DNA of 64,000 bases from assembly GCA_021442155.1 (NCBI GenBank), contig JAKCPB010000356.1, forward strand, positions 186,001 through 250,000. Reading direction: 5' to 3'. The stretch is from Cymbidium sinense. Its lineage: Eukaryota; Streptophyta; Magnoliopsida; Asparagales; Orchidaceae. Position numbers and translations under genes: made by a program. Shown here in pieces: positions 53,802 to 64,000 of the stretch (position 1 is its first letter; every line of letters starts with the position of its first letter). The notes below the pieces were generated by a model. That model did not search any database, was not told where the DNA came from, and saw only the letters and a list, made by a program, of their open reading frames with translations.

Positions 53802-56800
53802 AGGGTTTAGGTTTACTTTTAATTTAGTTAGTTATCTTAGGTTTAGGTTTAGTTTAGGGCTTGGGGTTTAGGGTTTAGGGTTTAGGGTGGGTTTAGGTTT
53901 AGGGTTTAGGGTTTTAGGGTTTATGCATTTGGGTTGGGGTTTATGAATAGGATTTAAGTTTAGGGTTTAGGGTTTTTTAAGGTTTAGGGTTTAGGGTTTA
54001 CTATTTAAGGTTTAGGATTTAGGGCTTATAGTTTTTTTTAAGTAAATTGGTAGGCTTAGGTTTATTTTGTTTATTTAATTTATTTAGTTTATTTTTTATT
54101 TATTTTACTTTTTTTTATTTATTTATTTTAATTTTGGTTTTTTTATTTAGTTTAGTATATTTATTTTAGGCTTGTTTATTTTAGTTTAGGTTTATTATTT
54201 GGTTTAATTTTTTAAGTTTAGGTTTAGGTTTAGGTTTATCTTTTAGTTTAGTTTTATTTTTTTTATTATTTAGTTTTAGGTTTTATTTTTTATTTATAGG
54301 TTTAGGTTTAGGTTTTTATTTTAGTTTTTTAGGTTTAGGTTTTTGGTTTTTATTTTATGTTTATTTTTAGGTTTTATTTTTAAATTTAGGTTTAGGTTTA
54401 TTTTTAGTTTATTTTATTTTATTTAGTTTAGCTTTAGGTTTAAGTTTAGTTTATTTTAGGTTTAGTTTTAGGTTTTATTTATTTTAGTTTAGGTTTAGGT
54501 TTACTTTATTTTTATTTTAGGTTTAGTTTTTTTAGATTAGGGTTTAGGTTTTATTTTTTATTTATTTTAGCTTTTTTAGGTTTAGGTTTTATTTAGTATT
54601 TATTAGATTTTATTTTTATATAGTTTTTTTTTATTTTTTTTAATTTAGTTTAGATTTTTATTTATTTTATTTTAATTTATTTTTTTTCATTTTAGGTTTA
54701 GATTTAGGTTTTAGTTTATGTTTTTATTCTTTTTTTTATTTTTTTATTTTGGTTTAGGTTTATTTATTTATTTTTTTTATTTATTTAAGGTTTAGTTTTA
54801 GGTTTTAGGATTTAGGATTTAAGGTTTAGGGTTTAGGGTTCTTTGGCATTTTGGGTATGGGGATTCAGGTTTAGGGTTTAGGGTTGTAGGTTTTAGGATT
54901 TAGGGTTTAGGGTTTAGGGTTTATGATTTAGGGTTTAGTGTTTGGGGTTTGGGGTTTAGGGTTTAGGGTTTTAGGGTTTAGGGTTTAGGGTTAGGGTTTT
55001 ATTTTATTTTATTTTATATTTTTTTATTTAGGGTTTAGGATTTAGGGTTAGTTTAGTGTTTAAGGTTGTAGGTTTAGGGTTTAAAGTTTAGAGTTAGTTT
55101 TAGGATTTAGGCTTTAGGATTTAGGGCTTAGGGTTTAGACTATAGGGTTTAGGGTTTTAGACTAAGCGATAGGTTTAGTTTATTATTTATTTATTTTATT
55201 TTTATTTTTTTATATAGGTTTATTTTTTATTTTTATTTAATTTATTTTAGTATTATTTTTTATAGTTTACAATTTTTATTTTAGTTTATCTTTTAAGTTT
55301 AGGTTTATGTTTATTTTTATTTTTTTAGTTTAGTTTTATATTTATATTAATTTTTAAATTAAAGTTTTATTTTTTATTTTGAGTTTTAGGTCTAGGTTTT
55401 TATTTTATTTTATTAGGTTTAGGTTTTAGGTTTTATTTTAGGTTTACTTTTAGGTTTAGGTTTATTTTAGCATGTTTATTTTATTTATTTTATGGTTTAG
55501 GTTTAGTTTAATTTTGGTTTTATTAAGGTTTTATTTATTTTACTTTATCTTAGTTTAGGTTTAGGTTTATTTTATTTTGTTTATTTTAGGTTTAGGTTTT
55601 TCTTTTAGTTTATGGTTTAGGTTTTATATTTTATTTATTTTAGTTTTATTTTATTTTTATCTTTTGTTTAGTTTTTATTTTATTTAGGTTTTATTTTTAG
55701 ATTTAATTTATTTTCATTTAGTTTAGTTTTATTTTTTAATTTATTTTGATTTTAGCTTTAGGATTAGGTTTATGTTCAAGTTTAAGTGTAGGTTTTAGTT
55801 AGGTTTTATTTTATTTTATTTAAGTTTAGGTTTTTTCTTCAAATTTTCTTTTAGATTTTATTTAGTTTAGGTTTAGGTTTTTAAGATTTTAAGGTTTAGC
55901 ATTTAGGGTTTAGGGTTTTGGGTTTAAGGTTATAGGTTTTATGGTTTAAGTTTAGGTTAAGGGTTTATGGTTCAATATTTAGGGTTTAGGGTTTAAGGTT
56001 TAGGGTTTTAGGGTTTAGGGTTGTAGGTTAAGAGTTTAGGGTTTAGGGTTTTGGATTTAAGGTTAGTGTTTATTTTAATTATTTATTTATTTTTATTTAG
56101 GGTTTTGGGTTAGTTTAGGGCTTAGGGTTTAGGGTTTAGTGTTGTAGGTTTAGGGTTGTAAGTTTAGGGTTTTGGGTTTGGGTTAGTTTTAGGGTTTAGA
56201 GTTTTGGGTTTGGGGTTGTAGGTTTAGGGATAGTTTTAGGTTAGGGTTTTTTTCATATTGTTTTATTTTCTTTAAATTAAGTAAACTGGTAGGTTTAGGT
56301 TTATTTAGTTTATTTTTTATTTATTTTAGTTAATTTTATTTTTTATTTTGATTTTGGTTTATTTATTTTTATTTTCTTAAGTTCATTTAATTTAGGTTTA
56401 TTTATGTCAATTTAGGTTTTTTATTTTGGTTTATTTTTTAGGTTTAGGTTTAGATTTATGTTCCTTTTTACGTTAATTTTATTTTTATTTTATTATTTAG
56501 GTTTATGCTTTATTTTTTTATTTTTAGGTTTAGGTTTTAGGTTTTTATTTTAGGTTTATTTTTAGGTTTTATTTTTTAGTTTAGGTTTAGGTTTATTTTT
56601 GGCTTATTTTATTTTCTTAGTTTAGGTTTAGGTTAAAGTTTAGTTTATTTTATGTTTGGTTTAGGTTTTATTTATTTTAGTTTAATTTATTTTAGTTTAA
56701 TTTATTTTAGTTTAGGTTTAGGTTTATTTTATTTTAATTTTAGGTTTAGGTTTTTTTAGTTTAGGTTTTATTTTTTATTTATTTTTAGGTTTTATATTTT

Positions 56801-57525
56801 AGGTATAAGGTTTTATTTATTTTAAATTTTATTTTATTTTAGGTTTATTTCATATTTATTATAGGTTTAGTTTTATTTTATTTAGGTTTTAATTTTTTTA
56901 GTTTAGTTTAGGTTTTATTTATTTTATTTTAGTTTAGTTTTATTTTTTTATTTAATTTTTTTTTGGGTTTAGGTTTAGGTTTAGGTTGTAGTTTAGGTTT
57001 TTTTTTAATTGATTTTTTTTATTTATTTAGGTTTGGGTTTTTTATTAATTTTATTTTTTTTATGTTTTATTTAGTTTATATTTTAGGTTTTAATTTGGTT
57101 TATTTTCAATTTTTTTTAATTTAGGTTTAGATTTATTTTTAGTTTATTTTTTATTCGGTTTAGGGTTTAGGTTTAGTTTATTTTAGGTTTAGTTTTAGGT
57201 TTTATTTATTTTAGTTTAATTTATTTTAGTTTATGTTTAGGTTTATTTTATTTTATTTATTATTTTAATCTTATTTTAGGTTTATATTTATTTTTTAGTT
57301 TAGGTTTTTATTTTATTTTTTATTTATGTTTAGGTTTAGATTTTTTATATAGTTTTTTTAATTTATGTTTTTTTATTATTAGGTCTTTTTTATTTAGTAG
57401 GTTTTATTTATTTATTTTTTTTTTTTATTTTTATTAGTTTATTTTCTTTTTTATTTTAGATTTTATTTATTTATTTTATTTTAAGTTTTAGTTTATGTTT
57501 AAGTTTTTTAGGTTTTAGGTTTTTT
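53802..57525 (+). repeat. Telomere-derived array with successive higher-order units
   Basis: Tract starts lie near 54038 (AAGTAAATTGGTAGGCTTAGG), 55162 (ACTAAGCGATAGG) and 56275 (AATTAAGTAAACTGGTAGG), a spacing of about 1.1 kb. TTTAGGG blocks are at about 53802-54035, 54781-55160 and 55871-56260. The tract from 56261 to 57525 is unusually long and repeats its internal order (AGTTTAATTTATTTTAG near 56690 and 57215), so it may be two tracts joined without a block between them. No gene is seen. Confidence 0.82.
56273..56316 (+). repeat. Example of the tract-start box
   Basis: AAATTAAGTAAACTGGTAGG followed by TTTAGGTTTATTTAGTTTAT is a clear instance of the non-telomeric box that opens T-rich tracts throughout the window. 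Its core AAGTAAAC(T/C)(A/G)GTAGG contains C and AAA, unlike the surrounding telomere-derived units, which makes it a useful phase marker for the higher-order repeat. Confidence 0.75.
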
Positions 57526-60500
57526 TAGGATTTTATTTTATTTTAAGGTTTAAAGTTTAGGGTTAGGGTTTAGGGTTTAATGTTTAGGCTTTAAGGTTTA
57601 GGGTTTTTAGTGTTTATAATTTATGGCTTAGGGTTTTGGTTTTGGGGTTTAGGGTTTAGGGTTTAGGGGTTGTAAGTTTTATGGTTTGGGGTTTAGGGTT
57701 TAGGGTTTAGGGTTGAGGGTTTATGGTTTTAGGGTTTAGGGTTTAGGATTTTAGGGTTTAGGGTTGTAGGTTAAGGATTTAGGTTTAGTTTTAAGGTTTA
57801 GGGTTTAGGTTAGGGTTTTTTATTTATTTTTAATTTATTTTTTTATTTAGGGTTTATGGTTTAGGCTTTAGGGTTTAGGGTTTAGGGTTTAGAGTTGTAA
57901 GTTTTCCATTGTACGTTTAGGATTTAAGATTTATGATTATTTTTAAGGTTTATGATTTAGGATTTAGGGTTTAGGGTTTAGGGTTTAGGGTTTAGTGGGG
58001 TTTTTAAAGAATTGTAGGTTTAGGTTTATTTAGTTTATTAATTTATTATTTATTTTTTTTATTTTATCTAGGTTTATTATTTATTTTACTTAGTTTAGTT
58101 TATTTATTTTAGGTTAATTTATTTTAGTTTAGCTTTTTTAATTTAGTTTATTTTTTAAGTTAAGGTTTAGGTTTATGTTTATTTTTTTAATTTAGTTTTA
58201 CTTTTATTTTATTTTCAAGTTTAGGTTTCTTTTTTATTTTTTAGGTTTAGGTTTTCATTTTATTTTATAGGTTTAGGTTATAGGTTTTTTATTTTTTATT
58301 ATTTTAGGTTTATTAGTTTATGTTTGGTTTATTTTTAGTTTATTATTTTTTTTTGTTTAGGGTTTAGGTATAGTTTATTTTAGCTTTAGGTTTAGGTTTA
58401 TTTATTTAGTTTAGTTTATTATTTTTTAGATTTAGGTTTATTTTATTTTATTTATTTCAAGTTTAAATTTTAGTTATTTTTTATTTGATTTTATTTTAGG
58501 TTTATTTTATTTTTAATTTACATTTAATTTTTATTTTATTTAGATTATTTTCAGGTTTATTTTATTTCCTAGCTTAGTTTGGTTTTTATTTATTTTATTT
58601 TTTATATTATTTTAATTTTAGGTTTAGGTTTAGGTTTAAGCTTTAGTTTAAGTTTTTATTTAATTTAATTTTATTATTTATTTAGGTTTAGGTTTTTTTA
58701 TTTATTTTATTTGTAGGTTTTGTTTAGTTTAGGTTTAGTTTTTTTAGGTTTTTTCGGTTTAGGGTTTAGGCTTTGGGGTTTAGTGTTTAGGTTTAGGATG
58801 TTGTTTTTTTTTTTGGGGTTTAGGGTTTATGGTTTAGGATTTAGCATTAAGGGTTTAGGGTTTAGGGTTTTAGGGTTTAGGGTTTATGGTTTTGGGTTTA
58901 GGGTTTAGGGTTTAGGGTTTTAGGGTTTAGGGTTTAGGGTTTAGTGTTGTAGGTTTAGGGTTTAGTGTTTAAGGTTTAGGGTTAGTTTTGGGTTTAGGGT
59001 TAGGGTTTTTTATGTTAAGTAACCTAGTAGGTTTAGGTTTATTTAGTTTATCTTTTATTTATTTTAGTTTATTTTATTTCTTATTTTGATTTATGTTTAT
59101 TTTATTTTTTTCATTTATGTTTTTATTTAGTTTTTATTTTATTTTATTTTAGGTTTATTTTACTTTTATTTTAGTTTAATTTTATTTTATTTAGGTTTTA
59201 GATTTATTAGTTTAGTTTTAGTTTTTTATTATATTTTAGTTTAGTTTATTTTTTGTTTTATTATTATTTTTTGAGTTTAGGTTTAGGTTTAGGTTAGGTT
59301 TATGTTTTATTTTATTTTATCTTTTATTTTATTTTGGTTTAGGTTTTTATTTATTTTATTTTTAGGTTTTATTTAATTTAGGTTTAAGTTTTTAGCTTTT
59401 TAGCATTTAGGGTTTAGGGTTTAGGGTTAGTTTAGTTTAGGGTTTAGGGTTTAGTGTTTAGGGTTTAGCTTTTAGGGTTTAAGGTTTAGGGTTAGCTTAG
59501 GGTTTATGGTTAGTTTAGGGTTTAGGGTTTAGGGTTTAGGGTTTAGGGTTTAGGGTTTAGGGTTATATGTTTAGGGTTTAGGGTTTAGGGTTTAAGGTTT
59601 TCAGTTTTATGGTTTGGGTTTAGTGTTTAAGGTTTAGGTTTAGTTTATGGTTTAGAGCTTTTAGGTTTAAGTTTAGGGTTAGGGTTTAGGGTTTAGGGTT
59701 TAATATTTAGGGTTTAGGGTTTAGGTTTAGGGTTTACGATTTATAGTTTAGGGTTTAGGGTTTTAGGTTTTGGATTTTGGGTTTTGGGTTTTGGGTTTTA
59801 TTCTTTAGTTTAGGGTTAGGTTTAGGGTTTAGTGTATAAGTTTTTTTTGATTTAAGGTTAGGGTATTTTTTAGTTTAAGGTTTAGAGCTTTAGGTTTAGG
59901 GTTCAAGTTTTAGTTTAGGTTTATTTTAAAATAAGTTTGGTTTTTGGTTTTGTTTAATTTTAGGGTTTAGAGGGTTTTATTTTAAATTAAGTAAACAGGT
60001 TTTTATTTAATTTATTTTTTATTATTTTATTTTATAATTTTAATTTTGGTATATTTTTTTTTATTTTATTTAGTTTAGTTTATTTGTTTTAGGTTTATTT
60101 TTAGTTTATTTTTTAGGTTTAGATTTAAGTTTATGTTTTTTAGTTTAGTTTTATTTTTATTTTATTTTTTTAGGTTTAGGTTTTATTTTTTTTTATTTTA
60201 GGTTTAGGTTTAGGTTTTATTTTCATTTTTTTTTAGGTTTAGGTTTATATTTTATTTAGGTTTTAGTTTTTTTAGTTTATGTTTAGGTTTTTTTAGTTTA
60301 TTTTATTGTCTTTAGGTTTAGGTTTAGTTTATTTTAAGTTTATGTTTAGGTTTTATTTATTTTAGTTTAGATAATTTTAAGGTTTTATTTATTTTAGTTT
60401 ACTTTATTTTATTTAGTTTAGATTTAGTTTATTTTAGGTTTTGGTTCAAGTTTTATTTATTCTAGTTTAGTTTATTATAGTTTAGGTTTAGGTTTATTTT

Positions 60501-63500
60501 ATTTTATTTATTTTATTATTAATCTTTTTAAAATTAATTAAACCGTATGCTTAGATTTATTTAGTTTATTTTTTATTTTTATTTGGTTTCTTTTTTAGGT
60601 TTTGGTTTAGGTTTGGGTTTATTTTTAGTTCAATTTTATTTTTATTTTGTTTTTTTTAGTTTAGATTATAATTTTAATTTTTAGGTTTAGGTTTAGGTTT
60701 TAATTTTATTTTTTTGGTTTAGGTTTTAGGTTTCTAATTTAGGTTTAGTTTTAAGTTTTATTTTTTAGCTTAGGTTTAGGTTTATTTTTAGTTTATTTTA
60801 TTTTATTTAGTTTAGGTTTAGGTTTAGGTTTAGTTTATTTTAGGTTTAGGTTTAGGTTTTATTTATTTAAGTTTAGTTTATTTTAACTTTAAGTATTTTT
60901 TTAAACATAGAGTTTAGGGTTTAGGGTTTAGGGTTTAGGGTTGTATGTTTTATGGTTTGGTGATTAGGGTTTAGGGTTTAGGTTTTAGGGTTTAGGGTTT
61001 AAGGTTTTAGGGTTTAGGGTTTAGGGTTTAGGTTTATGATTTAGGGTTTTGGTTTATTTTAGTTTTATTTTAGGTTTTAATTTAGGCTTAGATTTATTTT
61101 TAGTTTATTTTATTTTATTTAGTTTAGGTTTAGGATTATGTTTAGTTTATTTTAGGTTTAGGTTTAGGTTTTATTTATTTAATTTTAGTTTATTTTAGGT
61201 TAGGTTTATTTTTTTATTTTAGCTTTAGGTATTTATTTAACCTTAGGGTTTAGGGTTTAGGGTTGTATGTTTTATGGTTTGGTGTTTAGAGTTTAGGGGT
61301 TTAGGTTTTAGGGTTTAGTGTTTAGGGTTTTACGGTTTACGGTTTAGGGTTTAGGGTTTAGGATTTAGGGTTTAGGGTTTAGGGTTTAGGGTTTTAGGAT
61401 TTAATGTTTAGGGTTTACTGTTGTATGTTTAGGGTTTAGGGTTAGTTTTAGGGTTTAGGGTTTTGGTTATTTATTTTATTTTGTTTTAATGTTGAGTAAA
61501 CTAATAAGTTTAGGTTTATTTAGCTTATTTTTATTTATTTTAGTTTATTTTACTTTTTATTTTTATTTAGGTTTTTTTTATTTTATTTAGTTTATTTTAG
61601 ATTTATTTATTTTTGTTTTGGTTTTTTATTTTAGTTTCTTTTATATATTTAAGTTTTGGTTTGCTTTATTTTTTTAGTTATGTTTTATTTTTATTTTATT
61701 TTGTTTGTTGTTATTATTTTTTATTTTTTGGTTTAGGTTTATATTTTTATTATATTTTTTAGGTTTAGGTTTTAGGTTTTTATTTTAGGTTTATTTTTAG
61801 GTTTTATTTTTTAGTTTAGGCTTAGGTTTATTTTTAGTTTGTTTTATTTTATTTAGTTTGGGTTTTCATTTAGGTTTAGTTTATTTAAGGTTTAGGGTTA
61901 GGTTTTACTTATTTTAGTTTTGTTTATTTTAGTTTAAGTTTAGGTTTATTTTATTTTGTTTATTTTAGGTTTAAGTTTATTTTTAAGTGTAGTGTTTAGG
62001 GTTTTGAGTTTAGTTTAGGGTTTAGGGTTATAGGTTTTAGGGTTTGGGGTTTAGGGCTTAAGTTTAGGTTTTAGGGTTTAGGGTTTAGGGTTTAGTGTTT
62101 AGGGTTATAGGGTTTTGGGTTTAAAGTTTATTGTTGTAGGTTTAGGGCTTATGGTTTGATTTAGGGTTTAGGGATATGTTTTTTTTATTTTTTTATGTTA
62201 AGTAAACTTGTAGTTTAGGTTTATTTAGTTTATTTATTATTTAATTTAGTTTATTTTATTCTTTGTGTTTATTTAGTTTATTTTTATTTTCATTATTATT
62301 TAGGTTTTTATTTAGTTTATTTTTTATTTATTTTAGTTTATTTTATTCTTTATGTTTATTTAGTTTATTTTTATTTTCAATATTATTTAGGTTTTTATTT
62401 AGTTTTATTTTATTTTATTTTAGGTTTAATTTATTTTTATTTTAGGTTTAGTTTATATTTTATTTTTGTTTTTTAGTTTTTTTCTTTAGTTTTGGTTTTT
62501 ATTTATTTTAGTTTAGTTTAGTTTTTATTTTTGTTTATTTTTCTTTTTAGGTTTAGGTTTAGATTTTAGTTTATGATTTTATTTTATTTATTTTATTTTA
62601 GTTTAGGTTTTTTATTTATTTTATTTTTTAGGTTTTATTTAGTTTAGGTTTAAGTTTTTAGAATTTTAGGTTTAGGGTTTAGTTGGGGTTTAGGGTTTAG
62701 GGTTTATGTGGGTTAAGGGTTTAGGGTTAGTTTAGGGTTTATGGTTTAGGGTATTTAGGTTTTTAGGGTTTAGGTTTTAGTGTTTAGTGTTTAGGGTTTA
62801 GGGTTTAGGGTTTAGGATTTTAGGGTTTATGATTTTAGGGTTTAGGTTTAGGGTTTAGGTTTTAGGGTTTAGGGTTTAGGGTTTAGTTTTTAGGGTTTAT
62901 GGTTTAGTGTTTTTACGTTATAGGGCTTATGGTTTATAGTTTAGGGTTTAGGGTTTATGGTTTAGGGTTTTGGGGTTGGGGTTTAGGGTTTTAGGGTTTC
63001 AGCTTCAGGGTTTAGGGTTGTAGGTTTATGGTTTAGGGTTTAGGGTTAATGTTTTTTTTTACGGTTTAGGGTTAGGGTTTTTTTTAAGGTTTTGGGTTTA
63101 TGGTTTATGGTTTATCATTTAGGTTAAGGCTTCAGGTTTTAGTTTAGGTTTATTTTTAAAATATGTAAACTGGTAGGTTTTGGTTTATTTTACTTTATTT
63201 TTAGGGTTTAGGGTTTATTGTTTAGGGATTAGGGTTAGCTTAGGGTTTTAGATTTTTTAAAAAATTAAGTAAACCAATAAGTTTAGGTTTGTTTAGTTTA
63301 TTTTTTATTTATTATATTTTTTATTTTTATTTTGGTTTTTTATTTTTATTTGGTTTGGTTTATTTATTTTAGGTTTATTTATTTTAGTTTATTTTTATAT
63401 TTAGGTTTAGGTTTAGATTTATTTTTTAGTTGAGTTTTATTTTTATTTTATTTTTTTAGTTTTAGTTTTTTTAGGTTTTTATTTAATTTTTTTAGGTTTA

Positions 63501-64000
63501 GGTTTTAGGTTTAATTTTAGGTTTTATTTTTTAGTTTATGTTTATGTTTATTTTTAATTTAGTTTATTTTATTTAGTTTATGTTTAGGTTTAGGTTTAAG
63601 TTATTTTAGGTTTAGGTTTAGGTTTTATTTATTTTAGTTTATTTTATTTTAATTTAGGTTTAAGTTTATTTTATTTTATTTATTTTAGGTTTTATTTTTT
63701 TAAGTTTAAGATATAGGGTTTGGTATTTAGGGTTTAGGGTTTAGGGTTGTAGGTTTTAGGGTTTGGGGATTAGGGTTTAGGTTTTAGGGATTAGGGTTTA
63801 GGGTTTTATGGTTTAGGGTTTAGGTTTAGGGTTTAGGGTTTAGGGTTTAGGGTTTTAGGGTTAAGGATTAAGGGTTTAGGGTTTAGGGTTAGGATTTTAT
63901 TTTTCTTTTAATGTTAAGTAAACTAGTAGGTTTATGTTTATTTAGTTTATTTTTTATTTATTTTAGTTTATTTTACTTTTTTTATTTAGGTTTATTTTTA
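57526..64000 (+). repeat. Distal array with short, closely related higher-order units
   Basis: TTTAGGG blocks and T-rich tracts alternate to the window edge. Tract starts lie near 58006, 59013, 59977, 60533, 61491, 62197, 63157, 63257 and 63911. Four of these (59013, 61491, 62197, 63911) share the variant ATGTTAAGTAAAC or ATGTTGAGTAAAC. A variant landmark TTGTATGTTTTATGGTTTGG or close relative occurs at 57670, 60941, 61263, 62028 and 63747. Near-perfect TTTAGGG runs occur at 59515-59570, 61360-61395 and 63830-63850. The frames 58720-58908 and 62263-62445 are readings of repeats and not genes. The array is cut by the window edge. Confidence 0.85.
59515..59570 (+). repeat. Near-perfect TTTAGGG run
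   Basis: About eight consecutive exact TTTAGGG units, the plant-type telomere repeat. With the run at 12380-12600 it is among the cleanest telomeric stretches in the window and can form G-quadruplexes on the + strand. Confidence 0.9.

Noticed and set aside
62263..62445. 60-codon frame rich in Phe, Leu and Ser
   Set aside because: A translation of TTTATTTTATTC-type T-rich tract that is duplicated locally (62263 and 62340).
4131..64000. A functional chromosome-terminal telomere
   Set aside because: The repeats are heavily degenerate, interrupted by old inserts and continue in the same degenerate form to the window edge. The terminal telomere, if present, lies outside to the right.
1..64000. 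tRNA, rRNA or organelle-derived segments
   Set aside because: I looked for tRNA-like A and B boxes and recognisable rRNA or plastid/mitochondrial gene pieces by eye and saw none. A covariance-model search would be needed to exclude small RNA genes.

Overview
The window looks like subtelomeric or interstitial telomere-derived DNA from the nuclear genome of a land plant. The evidence is plant-type TTTAGGG repeats, plant LINEs carrying a DUF4283-type ORF1 and an RNase H tail, and pseudogene pieces of a plant glycine-rich RNA-binding protein and of the 60S stalk protein P0. I see no intact protein-coding gene. Almost all open frames are either low-complexity readings of telomere-like DNA or fragments of decayed retroelements and retrocopies. 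The species cannot be named from the sequence.

Layout. Positions 1-2.3 kb hold a diverged repeat with units resembling each other. Positions 2.6-4.0 kb are an AT-rich satellite with a period near 345 bp. From 4.13 kb to the right edge the + strand is the G-rich telomere strand, so a chromosome end would lie to the right. The array is strongly degenerate. It alternates between blocks of near-canonical TTTAGGG (100-500 bp) and T-rich tracts of TTTAGG, TTTATTTTA and TTTAG (usually 0.4-0.9 kb). The T-rich tracts often start with a recurring non-telomeric box, AAGTAAACTAGTAGG, and carry internal landmarks in the same order. This makes the array a higher-order repeat, not simple random decay. The central 26.7-41.1 kb is the most degenerate part and has almost no C on the + strand.

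Inserts. Twelve copies or remnants of the 3' end of a glycine-rich RNA-binding protein mRNA lie at 4.4-21.2 kb and 48.0-53.8 kb. Two copies of the 3' two thirds of a ribosomal P0 mRNA lie at 16.75-17.5 and 21.3-22.2 kb. Three LINE pieces lie at 23.2-26.7, 41.1-46.7 and 48.8-49.8 kb, and an RTE-type LINE tail is nested inside the first. Every direct insert in the array is on the minus strand. Where the 3' end is preserved it usually has a poly(T) run (+ strand) directly after the G-rich telomere repeat, and the array resumes on the other side.

Interpretation. This uniform polarity is what would be expected if reverse transcription of poly(A) RNAs was primed from telomeric G-strand 3' ends, followed by renewed telomere addition. 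Amplification of some inserts together with their telomeric flanks would then give the present copy number. The geometry is seen in the sequence; the mechanism is inference. A competing explanation for part of the degeneracy is error in assembling noisy long reads through telomeric repeats.
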